Source of the DNA: Xanthomonas hortorum pv. cynarae
GTDB taxonomy: Bacteria; Pseudomonadota; Gammaproteobacteria; Xanthomonadales; Xanthomonadaceae
NCBI RefSeq assembly: GCF_002939985.1
Contig: NZ_MDFM01000017.1
Location: forward strand, 1 to 64,000
Length of the DNA stretch: 64,000 bases
Direction: 5' to 3'
A program made the translations under genes and the position numbers. Below the pieces are notes generated by a model. It was not told the DNA's origin. It did not search any database and worked only from the letters and a program-made list of their open reading frames with translations. Below, one piece after another: positions 36,210-43,481 of the stretch (position 1 is the stretch's first letter; every line of letters begins with the position of its first letter).

Positions 36210-36226
36210 AACGCCTGTCAGGCGTT
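36210..36226. terminator. Small perfect palindrome after the DUF3574 gene
   Basis: AACGCCTG-T-CAGGCGTT lies just after the DUF3574 stop. The stem is strong for its size but there is no T tract, so a termination role is only possible. Confidence 0.35.
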
Positions 36227-36340
36227 CCATCGCAAGGCGGTCAACGGTGTTTCGTTTTCACCAGGCATAAGAGCGGCTCACAAGACGATTGCTGGGTATT
36301 GCGCAATTGCGTCGCTTTCAGTACGGGCCAGGCGCGTGCG

Positions 36341-37549
36341 CTAATGCTCCTGTGCCAGTGGTGTCTGCCGGACCTTAGGCGGATGACCATGTTGCAATGT
36401 TGCAATGTCATGCAGTGCCGTGCGCACGGCTGCTGCACTAGGAAGTAGTCGGTAATGAAGAATGAAATCGCGCGTACCGCCGGCTTCAATCGTGGGGACC
36501 AGGCCGAGGTCGCGTTGCAAACTGCGGTTATAGGAGAAGCTGGTGCCTGGCTCCAGACCCGCGACATAGCCGGTAGTTTGACTGTCGGTATTCTTCCATA
36601 AGGAAAATACTGGCAACTGTTTGACGTTGAAGGCCAGTGCGATGCCTCGCTGTGCGCGTTTGTCATGCAAAACTGCCAGGCTCTGCCCGGTGCCATCACC
36701 GATGGGGTAGACGTTGTACACCGTCTCGCCATATCCGGCTGCAGGGCCGCGGAATGTCTGCCAATTGGCGAGTTCCTGCTGCGCTCGCGCATTGAATGGG
36801 GAAACTTCACGCACCGGTATTGCAAAGCGGGCCCCCTCTTCAAGTAATGGTGCGCCGAAATTGCTGTGGTAAAGAACCTGGTATTCGCCAGGTTGGTCGC
36901 TTTGATTGGTAAGCCGGTCATGCAGCGTGAAAGCGGTTGCGCCAGGCTCGGTGGTCAGTTCGGTATCGATCCGGAAATCGACTTTCTTGAAAGCTTGCTC
37001 GTTCAACACGCCTTTCAGGCTGATTCGGTGCGGCGCACGCTCGTCGATACTGAGCACGACAGTGTGTGCGGGCAAATAGGATGCGCGTCCATGCAAGGTC
37101 AGGAGTTCTCCCCGATCCTCACCAGGGTGGCCGAGCCACTCGAATCCGCAACGCGCCACCAATTCGTTGAAACCCTCCAGCCAGCCCAAACCACCGCGGC
37201 TTTCCAGGTTGACGAAAGCGGGATTGACCACCTCGCTGACCGGAGAGTCCCAACCAAGGCGTAAGGCGCCGACTTGAGCGCGCAGGACGTTCATGCCGCG
37301 GGTGGGCACGACGGTTAATTGCATGGCTCCGGTATCGATCTCGATCAGCGCGCTGCCTTCCTGCCGGCCGCCGCTGAGGCGGCGCAAGCTGACTTTGAAG
37401 GGGGGACCATCGTGGATACCGAGCTGATCGTTGCTGATGCTCCATTCCTGGACCGGTTTGTCAGGTGCGATGAGTGCGTAGTCCATGGCATGGGCTGGCA
37501 GGGCGGCAGCAACGATGCAACCAGCAATGAGCGAGCGAACAGTAATCAT
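36341..37549 (-). CDS. Secreted DUF4432 (aldose 1-epimerase-like) protein
   Basis: A 402-residue protein with a signal peptide (MITVRSLIAGCIVAAALPAHA) followed by the DUF4432 fold of the galactose-mutarotase superfamily: QLTVVPTRGMNVLRAQ, PAFVNLESRGGLGWLEGFNELVARCG, LHGRASYLPA, and the C-terminal LGLVPTIEAGGTRDF. Most members act on sugars in the cytoplasm, so the export signal points to a periplasmic sugar. G+C is lower than in the neighbours (32 of 60 at 36601-36660). The gene stands alone. Confidence 0.85.
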   Translation of the reverse strand: MITVRSLIAGCIVAAALPAHAMDYALIAPDKPVQEWSISNDQLGIHDGPPFKVSLRRLSGGRQEGSALIEIDTGAMQLTVVPTRGMNVLRAQVGALRLGWDSPVSEVVNPAFVNLESRGGLGWLEGFNELVARCGFEWLGHPGEDRGELLTLHGRASYLPAHTVVLSIDERAPHRISLKGVLNEQAFKKVDFRIDTELTTEPGATAFTLHDRLTNQSDQPGEYQVLYHSNFGAPLLEEGARFAIPVREVSPFNARAQQELANWQTFRGPAAGYGETVYNVYPIGDGTGQSLAVLHDKRAQRGIALAFNVKQLPVFSLWKNTDSQTTGYVAGLEPGTSFSYNRSLQRDLGLVPTIEAGGTRDFILHYRLLPSAAAVRTALHDIATLQHGHPPKVRQTPLAQEH

Positions 37550-37842
37550 TGGGGGGATTCTCCGTTATGAAGGGTAGCCGGGTACCTGAACGCCCTCGAT
37601 GGTCAGAGTAGTCGCTGACGGCGTTCCTGTTGCACCGGTTGCGCATCGCTACGCTTGGTGATCGCTTTTTTCGTTGATGTGTAGGTGGATGGTCATTCAT
37701 ATCGCAGTGTTGCTGCCCGGCAGGGACCGCGCCGCTGCACCAGTACGTGCAAAAACGATCGCCTGCGTTGCGTTGCCGAGGCTGCGCTGCGCGCGCATGC
37801 TTCCGGGTACCATCACCCGACCCCCATGCAATCGCCTGCCCC

Positions 37843-39435
37843 ATGTCTTCCGCCTCTACCGCTTCGCCCCGCTGGTTCGTCGCCGGTGACCTCAATGGCT
37901 TCTTCGGCCTGGTCGTCGACAATCTGTCCATCCTCGGCTTCATCGCGATGGCGCTCATCGGGATATTCCAGTTTCCCGCTGACGTGATATTCGAACGCAT
38001 GTTTCCTGGCACTGCGTTCGGCGTGCTGGTTGGCAATTTGCTCTACACCTTGATGGCGCGGCGGCTGGCCGCACGCAGCGGGCGCGACGACGTCACCGCG
38101 ATGCCGCTGGGCCTGGATGCGCCCACCAGCATCGGCATGGCATTGCTGGTGCTCGGCCCGGCGTTCGTCGCCTTCAAGGCGCAGGGGCTGGATCCGCAGG
38201 CGGCCGCCATCGCCACCTGGAAACTCGGCATGGCCTCGCTGGTGGTGATGGGCCTGCTCAAGCTGGTGCTGTCGTTTGCTGGCGAGGCGGTCACGCGCGC
38301 GCTGCCGCGTGCGGCGCTGCTCGGTTCGATCGCGGGCATTGCGTTGGTGCTGATGGGCTTGCTGCCGCTGCTGGAAACGCTGCGTTCGCCGGTGGCCGGC
38401 TTCGTCACCTTGGGTCTGCTGTTGTACGTGCTGCTGGCCAAGGGCCGGTTGCCGACCAAGTTGCCGGGTGTGCTGGTCGCCTTCGTCATCGGCACCGCGT
38501 TGTATTACGGGCTGGGACTGGCCGGACTGGGTGCGCCGGGTTTTGCAGTGCCGGACTGGGCGACGCCGAAGATCGTGTTGCCGCTGCCGAACCTGGGCTT
38601 TATCGAAGGCCTGTCGGCCACGGTGGCGTACCTGCCGTTGCTGCTGCCTTTCGGTCTGTTGATGGTGGTGGGTGGCATCAATGTCAGCGAGAGCGCACGC
38701 GCTGCGGGCGATGACTACCGCACCCGCGACATTCTGCTGGTGGAAGCCTTCGCCACACTGGTTGCAGGCGTGTGCGGCGGCGTGGCGCAGACCACGCCGT
38801 ATATCGGCCAGCCGGCGTACAAGCACATGGGCGCACGTTCGGGCTATACGTTGCTGACCGGCTTGTTCGTCGGCATCGGCGGCATGCTGGGTGTGATCAG
38901 CGGGCTGGTGCAGTGGCTGCCGCTGGCGGTGCTGGCACCGATCATCGTGTACGTGTCGATCGACATCACCACGCAAGCGTTTCAGGCCACGCCCAAGCAT
39001 CATGCCAGCGCGATGGTGTTGGGCTTTCTGCCTTCGGTGGCGTACCTGCTGACCATCAAGGCGCCGGGCTGGATTCCGCCGGAGCAACTGATTGCGCTGA
39101 CCACCAAACTCGATGGTCACGGCCTGCCGGAGCTGGCGGTGATCTTCGCGCTGGGCAATGGTTTCATCATCACCGCGATGCTGTGGATCGCGGCGGTGGC
39201 GGCGATGATCGATGGCCGGCTGCGACGCGGTGCGGTGTTTCTGCTGGTGGCCGCTGGCCTGACGTTGTTTGGCCTGATCCATTCGGTGGACCCGCGCGGC
39301 GGCATTTATCTGCCGTGGTCGCTGCAAGGGTTGGCGCGGGTGATCAGCTGGCAGTTCGTCGGTGCCTACGTCGCGCTGGCGGTGACGTTGTTGCTGCTGT
39401 CGCTGCTGCCTGCACGCAAGGAAGCATTGCAATGA
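37843..39435 (+). CDS. NCS2-like (xanthine/uracil-type) permease
   Basis: A 530-residue integral membrane protein with 12-14 hydrophobic segments, for example NGFFGLVVDNLSILGFIAMA, AALLGSIAGIALVLMGLLPLL and LAPIIVYVSIDITTQAF. The pattern resembles purine and uracil permeases, with QTTPYIGQPAYKHMGARSGYT in a re-entrant region; substrate unknown. ATG 37843 was chosen because the hydrophobic core begins shortly after; the open frame goes back to 37747. Its stop overlaps the next ATG, so it is translationally coupled to the LprI-like gene. Confidence 0.82.
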   Translation: MSSASTASPRWFVAGDLNGFFGLVVDNLSILGFIAMALIGIFQFPADVIFERMFPGTAFGVLVGNLLYTLMARRLAARSGRDDVTAMPLGLDAPTSIGMALLVLGPAFVAFKAQGLDPQAAAIATWKLGMASLVVMGLLKLVLSFAGEAVTRALPRAALLGSIAGIALVLMGLLPLLETLRSPVAGFVTLGLLLYVLLAKGRLPTKLPGVLVAFVIGTALYYGLGLAGLGAPGFAVPDWATPKIVLPLPNLGFIEGLSATVAYLPLLLPFGLLMVVGGINVSESARAAGDDYRTRDILLVEAFATLVAGVCGGVAQTTPYIGQPAYKHMGARSGYTLLTGLFVGIGGMLGVISGLVQWLPLAVLAPIIVYVSIDITTQAFQATPKHHASAMVLGFLPSVAYLLTIKAPGWIPPEQLIALTTKLDGHGLPELAVIFALGNGFIITAMLWIAAVAAMIDGRLRRGAVFLLVAAGLTLFGLIHSVDPRGGIYLPWSLQGLARVISWQFVGAYVALAVTLLLLSLLPARKEALQ

Positions 39436-40601
39436 ACTATCGCTCGGCCGCGGTGCGGATAGTGGTTGGTGGTGCCCTGTTGCTGGGTGCAAGCGGTGCC
39501 TGGGCGGCCTCGTTCGATTGCAAGCAGGCAAGCACTGCGGTCGAAAAACGGCTGTGTGCGGTGCCGGCGCTCGGTGATCTGGACGATCAGTTGGACGAGT
39601 CCTATCGGGCGCTGGTGGAGACCACGCCGCGCAGTTCGGTGGCGAGCGTGCGCGATCAGCAACGGGCGTGGCTGCGCCAGCGCAATGCCTGCGCGCAGGA
39701 CGCCAAGCTGGACGACTGCCTGCAGCGCTCATTGAAGGCCAGAGCCGATGTGTTGGCCAAGGCGCTGACTGCACAGCAACAGGCACTGGATCGCATCATC
39801 GCCAGCATTCCCACGGCGCCTGCCGACGCGGCGCGCCAGTTGCAGGGCTACGACACGCCGCTTGCCTCGGCATGGCTGGCTTACTTGCATCAGTTCGTGC
39901 CTGCGGCGGGGGTGGATGCGGCGCTGGCCAATGCGCGGTTCGAGAGTGCGCGCAAGGCGTTGCGCAAGGTCGACACGTTTGCGGCGTCGTTGCTCGACGA
40001 TGTGGATGGCATGCCGGCCATACAGGCACCAGAACGCGTCTTGACGTTGCTACGCTTGTGGATCGAGCGCGACGACAGCGATCAGCGTCCTTACGTGCAT
40101 TGCTTCATCTTTGCTGCGGTGGGTGAGCCGGCATACAACGCGTTCGGCTCGCTGTATGGGTCGACACGCGACGGGTTCGCGCCGATCTGCAAGCCGCCGG
40201 GCGGTTTGTTTGCATTGGCCAGCTGGAAACAGCTGGATGCGGGCTTCGCGGGGTTGATCGAGGCATTGAGCAAGGATGCCGGCACCATTCGCTACGCCAG
40301 TTACGCGGAGTGGAAAATCATCGCGCTACGCGCGTCGGTGTCGCCGTTGTTGTATCTGACGCCTGCACTGCGCAAGAGCTACGGCGACGATCCGGACAAG
40401 GCGATTGCGGCCTGGAACGGGGAAGACAGCGATTGGCCGGCGGCGCAACGCAAGGCCGTGCGCGCGTTGCTGCCGAAGGTGCGTGCCGACACGGCGGCGT
40501 GGCTGGTGCGCGAGAAGCGCCTGCCTGCGAAACAGGCCGATCAGGTGGCTGCCGCGATCGTGGCGGCTTGGGTGAATGCGCGGTTGGATTTCGCAAGCTG
40601 A
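39432..40601 (+). CDS. Secreted LprI/DUF1311-type protein
   Basis: A 389-residue exported protein. After the signal peptide (ending SGAWAA) comes a DUF1311 domain with its characteristic cysteines: FDCKQASTAVEKRLC, the QRAWLRQRNAC segment and DDCLQRSLKAR. Proteins with this domain include the lysozyme inhibitor LprI. The C-terminal 270 residues (LQGYDTPLASAWLAYLHQF onward) are not a family I recognise. It overlaps the permease by four bases, suggesting a joint role at the envelope. Confidence 0.82.
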   Translation: MNYRSAAVRIVVGGALLLGASGAWAASFDCKQASTAVEKRLCAVPALGDLDDQLDESYRALVETTPRSSVASVRDQQRAWLRQRNACAQDAKLDDCLQRSLKARADVLAKALTAQQQALDRIIASIPTAPADAARQLQGYDTPLASAWLAYLHQFVPAAGVDAALANARFESARKALRKVDTFAASLLDDVDGMPAIQAPERVLTLLRLWIERDDSDQRPYVHCFIFAAVGEPAYNAFGSLYGSTRDGFAPICKPPGGLFALASWKQLDAGFAGLIEALSKDAGTIRYASYAEWKIIALRASVSPLLYLTPALRKSYGDDPDKAIAAWNGEDSDWPAAQRKAVRALLPKVRADTAAWLVREKRLPAKQADQVAAAIVAAWVNARLDFAS

Positions 40602-40744
40602 GCGCGGCGGGCACACCTAACTTCGCGGATATGAGACGGCTGGCGTTGTTGCTTGATGCGGCAACGCCGGGCGTCCTGGTCCGAGACTAGGTAATGTGGA
40701 TAAGCCGAAGCCGAAGCCTGCGATCTGCGGTTTGGCTGCAGGGT

Positions 40745-40846
40745 CCTTGCCCGCCCACCCTCGCGGGACACGCCGCAAGTACGTCCGTGTAGGCTCTTAC
40801 GCGGCGTCCATGCCGCGTAAGGTCCCGCGACGGTGGGCGGGCAAGG
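40745..40846 (+). repeat. 102-base nested-hairpin repeat, copy B
   Basis: Same length and pairing plan as 19152-19253: outer stem CCTTGCCCGCCCACC/GGTGGGCGGGCAAGG and inner CTTACGCGGC/GCCGCGTAAG, with a few differences between the arms, such as ACGCCGCAAGTACGTCCGTG against ACGCTGCAAGTACGTCCTTG. Confidence 0.87.
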
Positions 40847-41003
40847 ACCAGTCGGGATGGTCGCTGCGCATGGTGCAAGCCATGCATGACGTGCGTCGTT
40901 TGGGTAACAGCGCGTCCGATCAGCTTCCCAAGGCAAGCCGAGTGACAGAAAGGCTTTCAGCAAAGCAGCCAGCAAACTGTCTGGTGCGGTGTCCTCGCCG
41001 ATT

Positions 41004-41083
41004 GCGGGACCGTGTGGCGGCATGGATGCCGCCACCGAGCCTACATGGAGGTACTTGCGGCGTGTCCCGCGAGCGGTGAGGGC
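41004..41083 (-). repeat. Diverged, partial, inverted copy of the nested-hairpin repeat
   Basis: Contains GGCGGCATGGATGCCGCC as inner stem and TACTTGCGGCGTGTCCCGCG, which matches copy A/B sequence elements, but the outer stem is not conserved. Confidence 0.6.
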
Positions 41084-41170
41084 ATCGCGCCCTCGACCCA
41101 CTAAATCGATGGAACCACCGCGCCATCTCATGGTCACACCATGGATGTTGTCGATGTAAGGAGTTTCACG

Positions 41171-41986
41171 ATGCAATCGAAGTCTTCGCGTTGGCCGTGG
41201 CTGCTGGCGGTGCCAATCGTGGCCGGTGCCGCCTGGTGGCTATTCAGCGGTTCATCCAATCCGTCGGGCGCGTTGCCTGCGCCGATCAGCCAGACCGCAA
41301 GCGCTGTGGCAGCCGCTGTGACTCCAGCGCCGCCCGTGCCGGCCGGGCCACGGCATCAGGTGCAGGCGCCCTCGGTCGATGCCGCTGACGCTGCGATTCC
41401 TGCGCTGGCACAGAGCGATGCGGCTGCCTGGCAGGCATTGCTGGACCTGGTGCAGGACGATGGCGCGTTGTCGATCGTGGTGCGCAAGCATCTGATCGAG
41501 CGCGTTGTGGTGATGATCGACAATCTGACCCAGCCCAGCATCAGCCGCCGTGTCTCGGTGCTGCAGCCGGTGACGGGTGAGTTGCAGGTCTCCGATGCCG
41601 CTGGCGCTGTTGTGATCGATCAGGCCAATGCGGCGCGTTATGCGCCTTACGTGGCGGCATTCACCCGGGTGGATGCGCAGGCGTTGGTGCGCAGTTACGT
41701 GCGTTTCTACCCGCTGTTTCAGCAGGCATATGCCGATCTCGGCGCGCCGGATCGTTACTTCAACGACCGCGTGATCGATGTGATCGATCATCTGTTACGT
41801 ACGCCGGATCCGGCGCAACCGATGAAGGTGGTGCGCGACGAACGCGGTCGCTATCGCTTTGTCGATCCTGCGCTGGAAGCGCTGTCGGTTGGGCAAAAAG
41901 CCGTGTTGCGGCTGGGGCCGACGCAGGCCGCTGCGGTGAAGGTGCAGTTGCAGCGAATTCGGACGGCATTGCTGCAGGGACGTTGA
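41171..41986 (+). CDS. DUF3014 membrane-anchored protein
   Basis: A 271-residue protein with one N-terminal membrane segment (WPWLLAVPIVAGAAWWLFSG), a proline/alanine-rich linker, and a DUF3014 domain (LPALAQSDAAAWQALLDLV-like start; RVVVMIDNLTQPSISRR; AALVRSYVRFYPLFQQAYADLG-like helices; YFNDRVIDVIDHLL). The function is unknown; the anchor suggests an inner-membrane protein with its domain in the periplasm. Start 41171 has a good AAGGAG site and is preferred to 41141. Confidence 0.85.
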   Translation: MQSKSSRWPWLLAVPIVAGAAWWLFSGSSNPSGALPAPISQTASAVAAAVTPAPPVPAGPRHQVQAPSVDAADAAIPALAQSDAAAWQALLDLVQDDGALSIVVRKHLIERVVVMIDNLTQPSISRRVSVLQPVTGELQVSDAAGAVVIDQANAARYAPYVAAFTRVDAQALVRSYVRFYPLFQQAYADLGAPDRYFNDRVIDVIDHLLRTPDPAQPMKVVRDERGRYRFVDPALEALSVGQKAVLRLGPTQAAAVKVQLQRIRTALLQGR

Positions 41987-42011
41987 GGCGGCTTGCGATC
42001 GATGCAAGGAT

Positions 42012-42034
42012 AAGGCCGCACTGAGTGCGGCCTT
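42012..42034. terminator. Hairpin between DUF3014 and GST genes (convergent)
   Basis: AAGGCCGCACT-G-AGTGCGGCCTT is a perfect dyad about 25 bases past the DUF3014 stop, within a longer pairing (GCAAGGA ... TTGC). There is no T tract, so a role for both convergent transcripts is plausible but unproven. Confidence 0.5.
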
Positions 42035-42146
42035 GCATGCTGCAGTGGCATGCATCCGGTGTCGGCATCGGAGCAGGTAATTTCGGTGCTACTTGCGTTG
42101 CAATGCGTTGCGTTGCGTTGCGATGCAGGAGACGCCGCCGTATCGA

Positions 42147-42854
42147 TTACGCCGCATCCAGCTCCGGATAGTGGCGAAAAATGCCATTGGTGTTGAACGC
42201 CACGCGTCGCTCGGATGCGAGATAGGCGGCAATGCGCGGACGCTCGGCCACGCGCTGCTGCAAGGCCTTGAGGCCGGGCAGATCGGTCGACAGCGTTGCC
42301 ATGCGCTTGGGAAACATGTATTCCAGCCCGCTGATCAGCTGGAACAGCGATAGATCCACATACGAGTGCGCGCCCAGTACATGGATGCCGCCGGCCTGCT
42401 GCAGCACCTGTTCGAAGTAGCCCAGGAATTTGGGCAGGCGGTTCTCGCGCAGGTCCTTGGCACGCTTGGCCGCTTCGGCTTTCTGGTCTTCGTAATACAG
42501 GCCGGTGGCGATCGGATGATGGGTATCGTGCACTTCGGCCACCAGGTCGGTGATGGTCAGCTGCAATTGCAATGCCTGGATGCGTAGTGCATCCGATTCC
42601 GGTACCAGCTTCAGCTGCTGCCCAATGAAATGCAGGATCGCTGCGACTTGCGCAACCATCGTTTTGCCGGCCTTGAGGAAGGGCGGTGCGAACGGCTGGG
42701 CGCCGGCTTGGTGACCTTCCAGAAAGGCATTCATCACGTCATCGCCTTCCACGCGCGTCACGTCGGTGTAGTCGGCGCCGGCATCTTCCAGTGCGAGGCG
42801 GACGAATTCGCCGCGGCCTTGCAGGCCGGTCCAGTAGTAGAGCTGATAGTGCAT
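42147..42854 (-). CDS. Glutathione S-transferase
   Basis: A 235-residue protein with an N-terminal thioredoxin-fold domain (HYQLYYWTGLQGRGEFVRLALEDAGADY), whose YxxGRGE pattern resembles sigma/mu-like GSTs, and an all-helical C-terminal domain (LSLFQLISGLEYMFP...LPGLKALQQRVAERPRIAAYLASERR). It conjugates glutathione to electrophiles or acts as a peroxidase; substrate unknown. It is monocistronic. Confidence 0.88.
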   Translation of the reverse strand: MHYQLYYWTGLQGRGEFVRLALEDAGADYTDVTRVEGDDVMNAFLEGHQAGAQPFAPPFLKAGKTMVAQVAAILHFIGQQLKLVPESDALRIQALQLQLTITDLVAEVHDTHHPIATGLYYEDQKAEAAKRAKDLRENRLPKFLGYFEQVLQQAGGIHVLGAHSYVDLSLFQLISGLEYMFPKRMATLSTDLPGLKALQQRVAERPRIAAYLASERRVAFNTNGIFRHYPELDAA

Positions 42855-42899
42855 GCGCTGCTCCGCGATTGATGGCGGTGCAGCGTAGAAAACACACGG

Positions 42900-43208
42900 C
42901 TAGGCGGGTGTGATCGATGCGTCAGTGAGCTGTGACTCGGCGCCGTCGTGCGCTTGCGCCAGCAACCAGGCCAGCTTGCGCGTGCGCGGTTGCTGCTTGA
43001 GCTGCCACTCTGCGCGCGAGGCGGCGGCGCGGTTCGCGTACGGGTGGCTGGCAAGCACTTCCAGTGGTGGATGTGCGCGTGTGTAGCGCGCGCCGGTGCC
43101 ACGCAGATGTGCCTGGAAGCGGCGCTCCAGATCGTTGGTGATGCCGGCGTAATAGCTGCCGTTGCGACACAGCAGCAGGTAGAGGTGCCAGGGCTTGGGT
43201 GCATCCAT
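42900..43208 (-). CDS. GIY-YIG nuclease-family protein
   Basis: A 102-residue stand-alone GIY-YIG domain of the YhbQ/UPF0213 type: [28 protein letters not shown] with the two-strand core (LYLLLC / YYAGIT), the Arg in ERRFQAH, and [13 protein letters not shown] with the likely catalytic Glu. Members are thought to act on DNA, but the physiological substrate is not known. Start 43208 fits the family; an upstream ATG at 43244 is possible. Confidence 0.87.
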   Translation of the reverse strand: MDAPKPWHLYLLLCRNGSYYAGITNDLERRFQAHLRGTGARYTRAHPPLEVLASHPYANRAAASRAEWQLKQQPRTRKLAWLLAQAHDGAESQLTDASITPA

Positions 43209-43302
43209 GAACCCATTATCGCCACTTGACTCGATGTTGTGCATCGGTGGTCTTCGAGCGCGCTTGGCGCTGGCTATCCGCACGCACTGCGGTGCGTGAG
43301 TG

Positions 43303-43327
43303 AATAACCACCTAAACATTGGTTATT
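43303..43327. promoter_or_regulatory. Inverted AATAACC/GGTTATT dyad upstream of the sulfur cluster
   Basis: AATAACC (43303-43309) and GGTTATT (43321-43327) form a dyad with an 11-base spacer. A third AATAACC stands at 43426-43432, about 50 bases before the receptor start. LysR-type regulators such as CysB bind dyads of this sort, and sulfonate genes are usually CysB/Cbl controlled, so it is a candidate operator. Confidence 0.4.
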
Positions 43328-43481
43328 TGACGCTCGCGGCAGCTGCAAACAGCATGCGCTATTGCATTGAACCGCCTGCCGGGTCTGCGCTGCACCTTGT
43401 TCGCCGCGCACGCACGGCGCTCTCGAATAACCGAAGTCACTAACGCTGCCACAAGACAGCTGACGCCACGAAAGGACATAC

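Larger units (their letters stand above)
40602..41170. other. Intergenic region rich in hairpin repeats
   Basis: No gene is supported in these 569 bases. They contain the intact nested-hairpin repeat at 40745-40846 and a diverged partial copy in the opposite sense at 41004-41083. The right end carries the ribosome site AAGGAG for the DUF3014 gene. Confidence 0.7.

Noticed and set aside
36210-36226. Operator or attachment site at the AACGCCTGTCAGGCGTT palindrome
   Set aside because: No matching copy, integrase or regulator nearby; more likely a small terminator-like hairpin.
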